Shown here in pieces: positions 49,851 through 64,000 of a stretch of 64,000 nt of DNA. Made by a program: the position numbers and the translations under genes. The notes beneath the pieces are model-generated. The model was not told where the DNA came from. It searched no databases and saw only the letters and a program-made list of their open reading frames with translations. The stretch covers positions 206,001 to 270,000 of the forward strand of contig JAODUO010000534.1 of the NCBI GenBank assembly GCA_025642075.2. The letters are read 5' to 3'. How positions within the stretch are numbered: the first letter of the stretch is position 1; each line of letters starts with the position of its first letter. Source of the stretch: Ridgeia piscesae. Lineage: Eukaryota; Annelida; Polychaeta; Sabellida; Siboglinidae.

Positions 49851-50395
49851 GCATGTGACATCTACATGTAATATTATTGTAATTGGTATTTCATCGTTTA
49901 TGTTTTTGTATTATGTTTCAGTGTAAGAAACTGTAAACATAATGTTTTTAATAATTATTATAACCAATGGCAATGACATAATTCCTCTGTATTTGATGTT
50001 CTGTTGCACGACATAACGGATGCTCCCCTAAAAGCACCAAGTTTTTCGCACGTTCAACAGCAGCCTTCACAGTCTACTACCAAAGTCCCCCAACCCAATT
50101 TTACTTGTCATGTTGTCCGTAAATTCATCTGCTTTCTCTGCATATGTACTGATCACATGTTCTGAAATGATGTAAAAACGAACCGCGTTTTCTTGCCGCG
50201 GACCGATCACATGATCATACAAAACATACTCAATGTTTGTGTTGTCGTGCATTGATCACGTGTTCTTGGTCTTTTAACTATGCACGTGAAATTATGTAGG
50301 AATGACCCGCGTTTTCTTGCCGCGGACCGATCACATGATCATACAAAACGTACATAATTTTTGTGTTGTCGTGCCATGATCACATGTTCTTGGTC
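49505..50395. repeat. Inverted repeat pair plus 124-bp tandem duplication
   Basis: The block 50291-50352 (ATTATGTAGGAATGACCCGC, then GTTTTCTTGCCGCGGACCGA, then TCACATGATCATACAAAACG) has an inverted copy at about 49505-49570, with roughly seven differences over 62 bp. A direct copy starts 124 bp earlier, near 50167, so the right arm is itself a tandem duplication of about 1.9 units. The inverted arms enclose about 720 bp with no transposase, suggesting a foldback/MITE-like element. A short AT repeat lies inside at 49814-49848. Confidence 0.65.
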
Positions 50396-51214
50396 TTTAT
50401 ACTATCTACCTATGACATGCTCATTAACTAAATAAAAATTATTTCACACAATAACCTATAACTAGAATTGTATTCGGGATAAAATGGGTTTAACACCACT
50501 GCCTGCATACAATAAAGAGGACAGCCGGCCGTGATTCTTCTGTGATGTAAATATATGACATTTCAAAAAACAAAACAAATATACAGACACTTTGAAGACG
50601 GACAATGTAAATGTTGATTCAAGTCAATTCAGTGTTCGGGTTTAATTACACACACAAATGTAAACTGGAGAAAACATTGACAAATACCAAATGCTTGTTA
50701 AAAATAGATACTTTAAACAAACATAAACATTAATGTAAATTAAATGTTACTATATTTCACACATGGAAACACTACAAAATGTGTAACTTTTTTAAAGAAT
50801 ACAAGTGTCAACAAGAAATACTAAATATTGTCCATCTAGACCATGACATCAGTGGTGTATCCCACCATGGAGTACAACAGACAACCAAAGAACATGAACA
50901 TGTTTAGCTGGTCTAATATTTAGACTAATTAAATTGTTTATCATGTATCTGTTCTATTATGAATGTCAGCTTATTTGTAGATATTTCATTATTTATATTT
51001 GGTGAAAGCAATACACTTTTACTACATAAGTTAAGATTGACTGAATCTTGAATGTTTTCTACATTCATTGTTTCGTTAAAATTATCTCACAAATGTGAAC
51101 GTTAACCAACACAGTTCACTATGCACCACTGCAGGATAGACTTAGTAATTACTGTGTACTACAAGGGTTTACAGCAATAGGCTACAGATTCAACTGTAGA
51201 TGGCAAGTGGCCTA
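50396..51214. other. AT-rich spacer
   Basis: No open frame or motif of note. It may include the 3' untranslated part of the LINE relic to the right. Confidence 0.4.
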
Positions 51215-51715
51215 GGAAGCCCTTTGGCTTATCGAGAGTTCAATTTATCTATCTAAGTATACCCCGCCCTTAGGTATTATTCGATTTCATTACTAAATAT
51301 ATTAACAATACTGGCACCTACACAATCAGCCGATAATCTGTTCCATTCATTCCCATTGTGTATTGTGCATCTTCATTCCCAATATTAAACAGCATTTACG
51401 ACTTTTCAGACCAGTCTGTCAACGTATTAAGATCATCGTGTAAATGCTGTCTCTCTGTGTAACTTTTAAATTTTCCTAAACACTTATATCGTCCGCAAAC
51501 TTCAACACCTTGCTTGTTATGTCGTCATCATCCAAATCATTGATATACATTAAAAATATAATACATTCCAATATTGATCTATGCGGTACTCCACTAAAAA
51601 TCGATTTCCTGTTTGAAACCTCCCCATCCACTACTACTCTTTGTAGTGTATCAATAAGTCATTTTTATATCCAGTTAATCATTATCTATTTTAAAGTCTG
51701 AGACGGCCAATTTTT
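51215..51715 (-). mobile_element. LINE relic: reverse transcriptase palm plus C-terminus
   Basis: Read on the minus strand: WI..LIDTLQRVVVDGEVSN, then SIFSGVPHRSILECIIFLMY (canonical G-V-P-Q-G-S-x-L-G-P), INDLDDDITSKVLKFADD (catalytic F-A-D-D at 51500-51489), then, after a frameshift, FKSYTERQHLHDDLNTLTDW and SEK. A further jump reaches NEWNRLSADCVGASIVNIFS, which matches the W-N-x-L-P tail found near the end of such ORFs. The part between palm and tail is deleted. Stops and frameshifts show it is dead. It is in the same orientation as the 39-41 kb relic and could be from a related family. Confidence 0.75.
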
Positions 51716-54550
<2,835 letters not shown>

Positions 54551-54865
54551 GGTAAATTAAGTTCTTACATAGCGCAGTAGACAATCATCAGGATTGCTCA
54601 AAGGGTGTTAAACTTCACTCCCTAATAAACCTGCTCAATCTAACTCCACCTCGACTTCTCTTAGTGGTATCCAGCCATGCAGCAATTGACGCGCGAAGAC
54701 TATTCGTACGCAAATGTCCATCATTGTCTATAGCCAGGTACTCGTTCATACAGCTGAGTGAACTGGAACACCGTAGAGTGAAAAAACACGGCAGCACAGG
54801 GTTGGAACCCGAATGCTCTTACACAGAGTTCGAAGCTCTACCCACTGCGCTACTGCGCTGTCACT
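54551..54865 (-). mobile_element. tRNA-derived SINE, older copy
   Basis: Same family as 43229-43505: CATAGCGCAGTA, GGATTGCTCAAA, AACTTCACTCCC, CAGCCATGCAGCAA, TTGACGCGCGAAGACT, GTCTATAGCCAGGTACTC, then a decayed tRNA-like head (TTCGAAGCTCTACCCACTGC) near 54830-54850. The B-box has lost TTCGAAT (GGTTGGAACCC). It carries a short insertion between body and head. Confidence 0.7.
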
Positions 54866-55449
54866 ACGTACCCTAGACAGACGATGCACAGGTCAAAAGT
54901 GCAACTACGTGACCCATATAATCATATCAGCATCTTGTGATAACCGAAGAGTTTGAAGAGGAGGAATCAGGTCGACAGATATCGACGATCCTTGATGATA
55001 TCGCAGTCTGTCCAGGAAAGAGACTATTTCAAGAAACCAATGATCGTATATAGGAAATTAAAGGTCATGGTCGCCCACGCCTACAGCAGATGCGGCGACT
55101 GCTGATGTTGCTGCTGATGATGATTAGCCTCCCGGGGATGATGATCATGGAGAGGTTGATGACGTCAAGGACTATTTTCTACGACATCCATCCCCTGATG
55201 CATAAGTGTGTCCTTCTGCATACTAGTTGTCCTTTGTTTGTGTCAATCCAACACTGGCGTAATTCGGACCAAGCGCGCTTTAGTAGAGTCTTGAATGAGG
55301 CGCATTCACTAATTTAGCAAGATAATTGGGAAAAGTGTATTGGCTTAATTGTCCTCAGCCCTTGTCAGTAAGTGAGGTGGCTATTCGGACACCTCCAACC
55401 ATTTTGACGCTCGCTATAGAAATGGCATTACCTGTCCAATGTTGATCAG
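54866..55449. other. Spacer
   Basis: Contains a perfect TGACGTCA at 55160-55167. The plus frame at 55090-55317 lacks recognised similarity. Confidence 0.35.
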
Positions 55450-55453
55450 CTCT

Positions 55454-55535
<82 letters not shown>

Positions 55536-55775
55536 TTCTATCTCTCTCTCTCCCTCCCTCTCTCTCTCTCTCCTCACTTTCTATCTCTCTCTCTTCTCTC
55601 TTCCTCGCCCCCTCTCTCTCTCTCTTCTCTTTCTCTCTGTCTCTGCTCTGTCTCTGTCTCTGTCTCTGTCTCTGTCTCTGTCTTTCTTCTCTTCTCTCTC
55701 TCTACTCTCTTTCTCTCTCTCCCTCTCTCCCTCTCTCCCTCTCTTCCTCTCGCCCCCCCTCTCTCTCTTTCTTTT
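55450..55775. repeat. CT-rich microsatellite, imperfect
   Basis: (CT)n with CCCT, TTCT and TCTGTC variants. A TCTGTC hexamer block is seen at 55645-55683. Confidence 0.95.
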
Positions 55776-56814
55776 ATCTTTCGTAATGCCAAGCCAACGT
55801 GAGACTTTCGTGTTTTGTTTGGTTATCACAAACGTTCTCGTTCGTGACACACCCATGCAAATTATTCTGAAGTAATTGTGAGTAAGTATTTCGTCTTATA
55901 TATCATCCACGCAAACAGTCGCGTTTGGAATGCCGTCTACGCTGGCTTAGACTGAACATGGAGCGACAAGCCAATGTAGCAGTTATGTTATTACTGTATT
56001 GATAGACAGAGGGGGCCAGTGGGCTGCCAAACATGCAGACTGCCCCTATAATTAGCTTGTAGTAAGAGCAGACAATCTGTACCTTTCTTGAGAGGTAAAT
56101 CATTTGCTAAATAATTTGCACCTTGTTCTTAATTAATTTATTTATTTATTAATTAATAATTAACTATTAATTAATATAATACAAGACCTTAAGGTTGTAA
56201 TCTATATGCTGACAGTCCGCCAAAGTGTGTCCGGTTACATTAGGAAGCCGGTACAAATGTTCGGAAAATTGGCCGTTGAGGCTGGCTGAATTTACCGCAG
56301 GACGTTCGGTGTTTACGCACGTCCTCTGTTACATGTTCAACACACCACACTTACAAGAGGACCAAACTACCATACCACGCCACTAATTCCGATTAGAAGA
56401 ACATACACCCTCGCATTAATAGCTCAGAAGGAAGTATTAAGTCACGGTCACTTCCTATAAAGTGTGCAACTATATGTATAGCCGTGTCCCCGACATGTGT
56501 GTCACATACAGCTACGTCGTGTCACTGCGTGCAATCTCCCTCGGAGACATGTGCCGCGGTCATACGACATCGTCTGATCCAATTAGCGACACCGTTCACT
56601 GTCGTGATACAGGACCGTGCCGCGGGACCTGCGTAGTGTGCAGCAAACTGACGCAAAACATCGCTATTGTTGATCAGCAAGTGATTCGCTTTATAGAGTG
56701 ACGGAGGCGAGAGCCCAGAATAATGTCTCTATGATTTAATACCTGTCATGGAAGATTGTAAGATTTTGCCAACAGAGAGCGGAGAAATAGGTAGTTTCCA
56801 AGAGAATAAATAAT
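55776..56814. other. Unique spacer
   Basis: The plus frame 56462-56701 is Cys-rich and CpG-rich but unrecognised. AATTAATTA-rich patch at 56130-56180. Confidence 0.35.
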
Positions 56815-57545
56815 ATATACTTTTTATTTGCAAACGATGCCATCCCGAGACATCACATCACCATCAACATAAGAGATGAATGTAAATTGTAAAGTACAAC
56901 AAGTGACAAAACAGTAGAGGAAGTGGCAGACTTCCGGTATCTAGGTTTCTGATTTCGCAGTACAAGCACACAACTCTACCAGCCCATTGCCTTAGCCTGG
57001 AAAGCATATAACAAGCTGGACCAAGTATGGAAAACAAAGATAAAAGATCAACCAAGCTGCTTAAACGTCAGTGCCATCGTTGACAATATGTGTTTTCTGG
57101 AACTAATTCCCTAATACAAATAAACCCTAACCAAATAAAACTGGAAAGAAAACCTGACGGAAGTTAGACCAGAACGTTAGGCCAATGAAGCGTCTAAACG
57201 TCAACTGGAACAGTTGGTGCCAAATAAACAACTTCACGGGGATATGGACAAATACACAACACGATTCGTATTAGACGTCTATAACTGACTGGTCACTGGT
57301 GTTAAAACACAGACGAACCAGTGGCATTGTTCACGTCTATGTCTATGTTTTAATTGGCAAAACCCGAAGGTCATTCATCCTATGGACACCCATTCGTGGC
57401 GAGACAAACAGATAGAAGCAGAAGAAAGCGTGCATCAAACTGATTTGTGACAATCTTCACATTGAAGTGACAGACCTGCAGCCTAAAGGCAACATGCGTA
57501 CGCGCGCTGATACAATGTAAAGACGACGACGTGCTGTGACGTCAC
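56815..57545 (+). mobile_element. LINE relic: C-terminal part of a reverse transcriptase ORF
   Basis: The plus frame reads SDKTVEEVADFRYLG then a stop, then STSTQLYQPIALAWKAYNKL and DQVWKTKIKDQPSCLNVSAI. Later, in other frames, LYGDMDKYTTRFVLDVYN and KKACIKLICDNLHIEVTDLQ follow. The block order, E-V-x-D-F-(K/R)-Y-L-G, A-L/Q-A-W-(K/R)-A, V-W-K, then the distal K-x-(C)-x-K-L segment, is that of the thumb and C-terminal region of a group of non-LTR ORFs (RTE-like). Several stops and frameshifts, and a missing middle (the usual Y-G-C-E-T-W block is degraded), show a pseudogene. The orientation is opposite to the other two LINE relics. Confidence 0.65.
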
Positions 57546-58189
57546 GCGTTTAAACAGGTCTCGATTGCACAAGTTTCTATAATGAGGCGCCATTATTTTC
57601 TCCTCTTCCAAACCAGTTTCTGGATAGGCATACTACAGGTATCATAATGCCTGTAGAATTTAAAAGGGATGGCGTATGTTCATAGTTTGTTATTTATTAA
57701 TTAATAAAATGTTCTTATGCCTCTAACATAAACAACACGAGTTTCAAATTGCAAACAGTTTTGGGGATTTATGTTAATGCAATTTGTCGGACAATATATC
57801 TTGAATATATTTATACTGTAATATTACGAATAGTATGTTAACACTAATAAAACAGACATCCTCGCTTAGAATATAGCAAAACAGAAGCTTTCTTCCTAAA
57901 AAGCCGGATAAAACACAACTCGAGCGAAACGTCTGTGCGAGTGACTAAGACTGTCCGTGCGTGAATGATATGGATCATCTAAGATGCGTGTGTCCGAATG
58001 TGGTGTCCGGAGACATCCAGTACCATAGAATGATGATTAATTATTCAAACTAAGCTATTCACTACGGAGAAATGCAATGATATCCATTTAGGCATCTGTT
58101 GTTTTTTCGATGACGCTACTAGATATTCAGTTCCATGCGAGACCATTGTGTAACGTCGCGTGTTATTTACATTTATTTGTCTGTGCATG
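57546..58189. other. AT-rich spacer
   Basis: Nothing recognised. A perfect TGACGTCA lies just to the left, inside the LINE relic at 57537-57544. Confidence 0.4.
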
Positions 58190-58688
58190 GTCATGTTGTG
58201 GAATTTAGATCGTGTTGTGGCATCTAGATCATGTATATGCAACAAGATCATGTTGTGGCATCTAGATCATGTATAGGCAACAGTATCATGTTGTGGCATT
58301 AGATCATGTATAGGCAACAGTATCATGTTGTGGCATTAGATCATGTATAGGCAACAAGATCATGTTGTGGCATCTAGATCATGTATAGGCAACAGTATCA
58401 TGTTGTAGCATCTAGATCATGTATAGGCAACAGTATCATGTTGTAGCATCTAGATCATGTATAGGCAACAGTATCATGTTGTGGCATTAGATCATGCATA
58501 GGCAACAAGATCATTGTGTAGCATTTATATCATGTATAGGTAACAAGATCATGTTGTGACATCTAGATCATGTATTGGCAACAAGATCATGGTGTAGCAT
58601 CTAGATCATGTATAAGCAACAGTATCATGTTGTGGCATTAGATCATGTATAGGCAACAAGATAATGTTCCAGCATCTAGATCATCTTG
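58190..58688. repeat. 38-bp minisatellite, about 13 copies
   Basis: The units carry ATCATGTTGTGGCATCTAG followed by ATCATGTATAGGCAACAAG. Two alternatives recur: CATCTAG or CATTAG, and CAACAAG or CAACAGT. Each unit contains two ATCATGT words, so the unit may be an old duplication of a 19-bp half. Confidence 0.92.
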
Positions 58689-59553
58689 ACCTTTCTATGA
58701 CAACGACGCTGTTCCTACAACTTATGTTTCGTCAACAACAACAACGTTATTCTACTAATCCACTCGCATAATCGCTGTACAAGTCGTTGCAAACGGTTAG
58801 CTTCTTTGTACATTTTAGATGCATAATTAAATTATCCTAACAATGCCTTCTGTTTCCTCATATATGAATTCCTTTTGCATAGCAAGCCCACTGTAAGCGT
58901 ATGGACACAACTGAATGCATAAATACGGTTTTCCAGTCGTTTTGCATGATCAAAGAAACAACTGCAAATATTAATTAGCCTTGACGGTTTTATGCACAAA
59001 AGTGGGAGCAAATGGTAATTAGCTTTGACGGTTTTATGGCCGAAGTGAATTTAGTGAATCAGCTGAGAACATCGACGTTTGACCGACGACCTGACGGCTG
59101 CCAGGTTCCCGTCTTGTATGAGTCGGTCACCGTAGCGCTGTGTCATCGCGAGGTCTTGGCTTCAGTGTTCAGTTGATTACGTCAGTTGGCTACGTAACAC
59201 CTATATTTATGACGTCATCCTTCCAATATAGCGTGACGTGGGTTGTATTGGCAAGCGACGGAAACTATAAATGAATGAGTACATGTGTCAAATGTACAGT
59301 TGTTCAAGGCCGGGATCACATAACCAACTGACAGGTAGATAGCATTCTAATGTCGCTTGTTGATTTTTGTGGTGGTTACTACATGTCCTGCATCGGACGA
59401 CAGTCAACCGTTCTTATTTATTATGTCGATGAATAGTATAACTAATATAGTTTCATTTTTTCTAATTTCCCGGAAATTAAGCAAAAGTAGCGCACTTAGA
59501 AATAAAAGGCTGGTCAACCATCAAGTTCTTCTAAAAGGGCCAATAGACGGGTG
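58689..59553. other. Unique spacer
   Basis: A perfect TGACGTCA lies at 59210-59217. A tandem TTAGCCTTGACGGTTTTATG block (59 bp apart, 2 copies) lies at 58976-59040. No gene supported. Confidence 0.4.
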
Positions 59554-59688
59554 GACACCCCAGGAAACTGGGGTGGATGCGGGGGTAGACCCCAGGAAAC
59601 TGGGGTGGATGCGGGGGTAGACCCCAGGAAACTGGGGTGGATGCGGGGGTAGACCCCAGGAAGCTGGGGTGGGTGCGGGGGTAGCAAA
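59554..59688. repeat. 32-bp GC-rich tandem repeat with hairpin in each unit
   Basis: About four units of GTAGACCCCAGGAAACTGGG and GTGGATGCGGGG. Each holds ACCCCAG-GAAA-CTGGGGT, a 7-bp stem closed by a GAAA loop (GAAG in the last unit). Confidence 0.9.
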
Positions 59689-61196
59689 GTTAGACGGATG
59701 CTTCTTTGGTTGTGAATTGTGACTATTGTCCCACTAAACAGTTGTCCAGACAACCGCGTTTTACGCCATGGAGCTTATTCCAGCCGTGGACTGTCCGGTT
59801 CTTGACGACTCTGACTGTCACGTCTGTCGTAGATCCTAGACTGGACTTCAAACGGGACGAATAATCATAATTCATAGTTACACGAATTCATATTTACACG
59901 CGACTAAGATACACTCCTCATTCTTTCAGCAGAAATCTTAATGTTTCTGTGTGGAACCAGTGCCAGAACCTCATGTGTATGCCTTGTTTCTGCTGCGGCA
60001 CCATGTCCCACGGCAACTAGTGCCGAGAATGAAGCGTCTGTATCGTGTATGTGATGCACTGGCGGGTTTCGATTAATTCGTTCAGGATTTATGCACGGCT
60101 ATTAACTATTACAGTTATGACCGTTGAATGAGACTAACGGCCACTACACGGCACACGGACGTGATGCTCAGTCAAGGATGCGGAGGATGCTCGATCTGGT
60201 ACTGCAGAGAAATGACACATAAAATGATACATAAAGATAATAGAACAACGTCCATCGCTACATGATTATCGTGGCTTTTACCCTCAAGCGCATGGCTCCG
60301 CTTAGGAGATTAACGTTTATCTTTGATCAAAAAGACGCCATTCAATCACACTATTTGATAGGGACACCTTAAACGCGACATTCTGCTCAGAGAATGTTGC
60401 CGTGAGCTATGGTTGACACATTCTACCAGACGTTATTTCCTAACATGTCACGTGCATGCATATCTCAAGGAAACGATTTATGTGTCCTAGTCGGTACATT
60501 GTCACAGATCCTACAACGGAAGCACAGATGAACTCCAAGGACGAGGTCCAAACATTCTTTACAAACTCCGTGAAAGGTTGCTATGGGGTTATATGCCTGC
60601 AGTGGACGACGACTAGAATGACTGACGACTATAGATAGTCAGTTGGCACTGTGGTAGCGCCATTACAGTAACTACGTCGTGACAAATGGAATACTCCAGC
60701 AGTATTGACAAGGAGACGCGAGCACGCCATGTCAGGAGGCGAGGTGAATTACTTAGATGGATTAATTAACACGGAAGTAGAGAGTCACAGAGAGCTACAG
60801 AGAGGACTGGCTCCAGTGCAGCGGCGGCGATGTACGTGTCAACCACAGCTGGTGAAATTCGATCGTCGCATTTGAACAGAGAAAGTGTTCTGGGGTTGTT
60901 ATTTCACTTCCAGTTGTGCTGTCATGCGACATTCTGGAATGCTTCCACCTTTGAGAAGGTTTTTGTGTAATACAAAGTAGGACATCTTCTGTCTTGATTT
61001 CCTCAAAACAAATTAACGAGAAGACAGGCGTGAGACTAAACATTATAAAGTGCATCAACATGCACCTTTGTACACAGCACGCAGTGGTGGTTGAACAAGA
61101 CGGTGGAGCAGTATAAAACAACTACTTGGGTAAAGTTGGCTGCCGAGTCGAGTTACGTCGAATACGATGACAGAAACATGCATATCGCAAAGATAC

Positions 61197-61200
<4 letters not shown>
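59689..61200. other. CpG-rich unique sequence
   Basis: A 23-codon plus-strand frame at 59768-59839 starts in a strong context (GCCATGG) and reads MELIPAVDCPVLDD then SDCHVCRRS. The minus frame 60795-61121 is unrecognised. No confident gene. Confidence 0.35.

Positions 61201-61254
<54 letters not shown>
61201..61254. repeat. AT dinucleotide microsatellite
   Basis: Uninterrupted (AT)27, capable of cruciform extrusion. Confidence 0.98.
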
Positions 61255-61256
<2 letters not shown>

Positions 61257-62380
61257 CACACTGCTAATGATTAATATTAACGAATTCAGACCCGACGATG
61301 GAGACTGTACGTGCGGCCGCTGTTGTTTGGCCCGCGAGATGAACATGTAAACGTTTGTAAACGACAACTGCTTCATGCATAGCAAAATAGATCTGTTCGT
61401 ATTTTAATGAGTAGATTATGAAATCGTAACCACTCGGCTGTGTTGCTCGCTGCGTGTGGAGTACGTGTGTATCAGTTACCGAAACTGAGTACAACCTTTA
61501 TGTGGTGGGGAGTTGTTTGAGGCGTATCTAGGACGTCGGAAAAGTAGGATTCGATCACAAAAAAGTTGCCCAGTTTGTCATGTAGTGGCACCACACGTTA
61601 TTAAACACATAATTATTTCCAACGTCAAAGGCCCAGTGCCTCCTTAATACGTCACTGTGCCTCTGTGGTTGTAATAATGGTTGTAATAATACTCAGTATC
61701 CTTTGGTTAGACTGTTCCGTTTCCAATACACAAGAGAAAATTGCTTTTTGCAGGTTGAATTGGGCAGAACGGTTGATGATGTGTTCAATGCTGCGCTGGT
61801 AGTCCCACACATACGCGTCGGTAGCAAGAATATAAAGGACGCTTCTTTCTCACACTTGTCGAAGTAATAAGCCACCGTAACTGGAATAATACACTGTAGC
61901 ATTCGTAGAACACAATGTTGTTATTTGCCACATGTTCGCACTTTGTCGTCGCATTGACGAGATTCGTTGTCTCAGCCGTTTAATTTTGGAGTTCGGATCA
62001 ATGTTTGTTTGACAATAAATTACGTAAAACAATTCAACAACGCTGTCGGGATTAACAATAAACCTTTCCTTAATCCTTTCCAGAAATGTCATAAGAAAGA
62101 TAAATACAACGTACTGCAAATAGAATGTGTATAATTGTTTCCAAAACGAAATTGTGATTGTGTTTATTTCAATATTACATGCAAGCATTTAGCAAGTAAA
62201 GCCACGACGTGTGTAAGTGATGACGTGCTATCACGTGCACGCACACGGGAGCCTTGGCGTGTTGACGTGATCACTAGGCACAATCACAGTTACGGCCGGC
62301 AGCGTAAGACAAATGAGAATTATCCCCAGAGGGCGTGGTCAACAAGTGCCGACTGATGACGACATCCGTACAGCTAATTC

Positions 62381-62381
<1 letters not shown>
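61255..62381. other. Unique spacer
   Basis: Two overlapping minus frames (61693-61902 and 61850-62188) lack recognised similarity and clear splice sites. A decayed transposon is possible but not shown. Confidence 0.35.

Positions 62382-62445
<64 letters not shown>
62382..62445. repeat. CT dinucleotide microsatellite
   Basis: Pure (CT)n of 64 bp. Confidence 0.98.
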
Positions 62446-62448
<3 letters not shown>

Positions 62449-64000
62449 CTACCTAGCTCACTGGATCTTTTCCTATTAGGGCATATATGTACATTCGTAT
62501 GTTCTCCCCATCCGCCCGTCTGTAGGTCAGTCTGCGTGTGTCCGTCTGTCCGTTTCACCCGTGTGTCAGTCTCTACGTCTATACGTCTCTCGGTTGAATT
62601 ACCTTACTTATTTGTCTTCCACTTTATCGATGACAAACCTTCCTCTTGTAATAAAAGAATCGTTGCAACGAAATACCTCTTGAGCAATGATCATGACGTC
62701 GTCAGCTGCACGGCCCCCCCAGCCCGGTCACAGGTTGCACCACGAGCAGGTTGTCGCGTCTCGAAGTGTGTCCTCTACTCTTAAAACGATAATCCCCTAC
62801 CGAGTGTCGTCGTGTCACGCAGGCTCCAGACTGTTTGTCCACAGTCCTCGCCACCGTCTCACGTCGCCGCCCTGCCGCCTGCGACGAGTCTCACTGCGAC
62901 AAATGACGAAGATGGAGTCGACTTGGTGTGGGTCAGTGGCGATAAATGGTGTCGGGAGCAGAGCCGCGTCGGGCGTCGATAATTCTATTATCATTGGACG
63001 TGTCATCCGGCACCCGCTGGGAATACAGTGTCGTTGGTTCTCTAGCTTGTGACAATTGTAGTAATAAGAAAGTATAACTTTCCGTGTAGATAAACACGCA
63101 CTGCCACGATGTCCGGATTCAGCGGCGATGCTGTCACTGTTCGTGTGGTCGTACATTCCGTTACGTGGCGCAATTCCCACAGCAAACATCACTTCTGAAG
63201 GAAAGCCACGGCCGTTTACGCCAAGCGGACAGCCAAATCATTTCGCTTCTACTCTCTTGGTGCGTCAGTCGCGTTTAGCCGAATGTGTGGTGAGGTGACT
63301 GTACAATGCTGCCGACCACAGAAGCACTTCACCGTCTGTTTGTAGTAATACATTGTTTGCTGTCAACTCTACGTACAACATTCTGTCCGTTCTGCGGATG
63401 ACGACACATCCAAACGTTGTCGTATTGCCGTCACGCTGGATACTAGCCGTGATGTCGCGTTAAGAAAAATAATGGTTTGTGTTGAAATGAACTCAAAAGT
63501 TATGTTTGAAACAATTGTATTTTTTACATAATTAATTTTCATAAAGTATCACATTATATGATATATGGTGTGCTTTACCTACATAACGCAAACAATGAGG
63601 CTAGCGTGTTTAAGCGGTAACGCAGTTTTGCTGTTTTATTATTTAAATACTTTGCTTAAAGCAACATTCCTAACAATTGGTTGCATACATTTGATTAAAA
63701 AAATAATACATCTTTATAATGTTGTGAATATCCTATGGAATAATTCGTAAACTTGTTGTTTATTTGTTTTGTTTAATTGAACGTTTCCATATGGTGAATT
63801 TGTGAAGTATTATTGTCTGGTTAGTTTCCACTGAGCGTCAACGAATATGCTACTTCCACAAGTCTTAAGATATATTTTACTCCTGGATTAAATATTGTGA
63901 ATTTGTACCATCCTAACACAGACTTATGCAGTCATAGCGAAGTTCATGTGAGATATCTGACTAGTGACGTATACGATGTGAGAGTCAGCACAGTAACACA
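62446..64000. other. CpG-rich unique sequence to window end
   Basis: High CpG at 62690-63430, with opposed frames at 62687-63052 (plus) and 62815-63192 (minus), could include a promoter. Codon content looks random and no domain is recognised. From 63470 the sequence is AT-rich. Confidence 0.35.

Noticed and set aside
60795..61121. 108-codon minus-strand frame
   Set aside because: No recognised similarity; composition and lack of splice or promoter context suggest chance.
61693..62188. Two minus-strand frames that could be a transposase
   Set aside because: No catalytic motif or family signature could be identified.
62687..63192. Opposed frames of 121 and 125 codons
   Set aside because: CpG-rich DNA has few stops. 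Neither frame shows a domain or coding-like codon pattern.

Overview
This 64 kb window looks like animal nuclear DNA from a marine invertebrate, most likely a mollusc or another lophotrochozoan. That placement is inference from the transposon mix, intron-style splice sites, very long dinucleotide runs and a CpG mosaic. No complete protein-coding gene is visible. Most long open frames are shadows of tandem repeats whose unit lacks stop codons. No rRNA gene, free-standing tRNA gene, CRISPR array or bacterial operon was found.

Region by region. 1-25 kb is CpG-poor, AT-rich and mostly non-coding. It holds a hAT-type MITE (1853-2152), a 3.4 kb 59-bp minisatellite (7089-10519), 15-bp and 42-bp minisatellites, a 619 bp CT run and two tandem CTCF-like motifs near 12.2 kb. 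Around 23.3-26.5 kb there are hints of a minus-strand gene: a CpG-rich 5' end, an 11-codon first coding exon (26291-26323) and a candidate acidic exon (about 23252-23590). 27-33 kb is a run of microsatellites, including a 917 bp CA tract. 33-38.1 kb is one 43-bp satellite of about 119 copies.

38.7-41.0 kb is a decayed LINE on the minus strand. Its endonuclease domain is split by a 1.57 kb array of an 18-bp unit that reads DHLPVS, the same peptide found at the split point. 41.5-44.2 kb holds a cadherin-like fragment, CTCF-like motifs, a second hAT MITE with a perfect 8-bp target duplication, a tRNA-derived SINE, and two phase-compatible minus-strand exons (44036-44167 and 43680-43742) of an unrecognised gene. 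45-47.5 kb has two more minisatellites. 48.4-49.3 kb is a Merlin/ISXO2-type transposase broken by an internal deletion that removes its third catalytic motif. 51.2-51.7 kb and 56.8-57.5 kb are two further LINE reverse-transcriptase relics. The rest, to 64 kb, is CpG-retaining intergenic sequence with microsatellites, two small minisatellites and a second SINE copy.

The elements do not form a pathway. The main stories are decay of mobile elements, birth of satellite DNA from coding sequence, and a compositional switch near 26 kb that fits gene-body DNA methylation on the left side.
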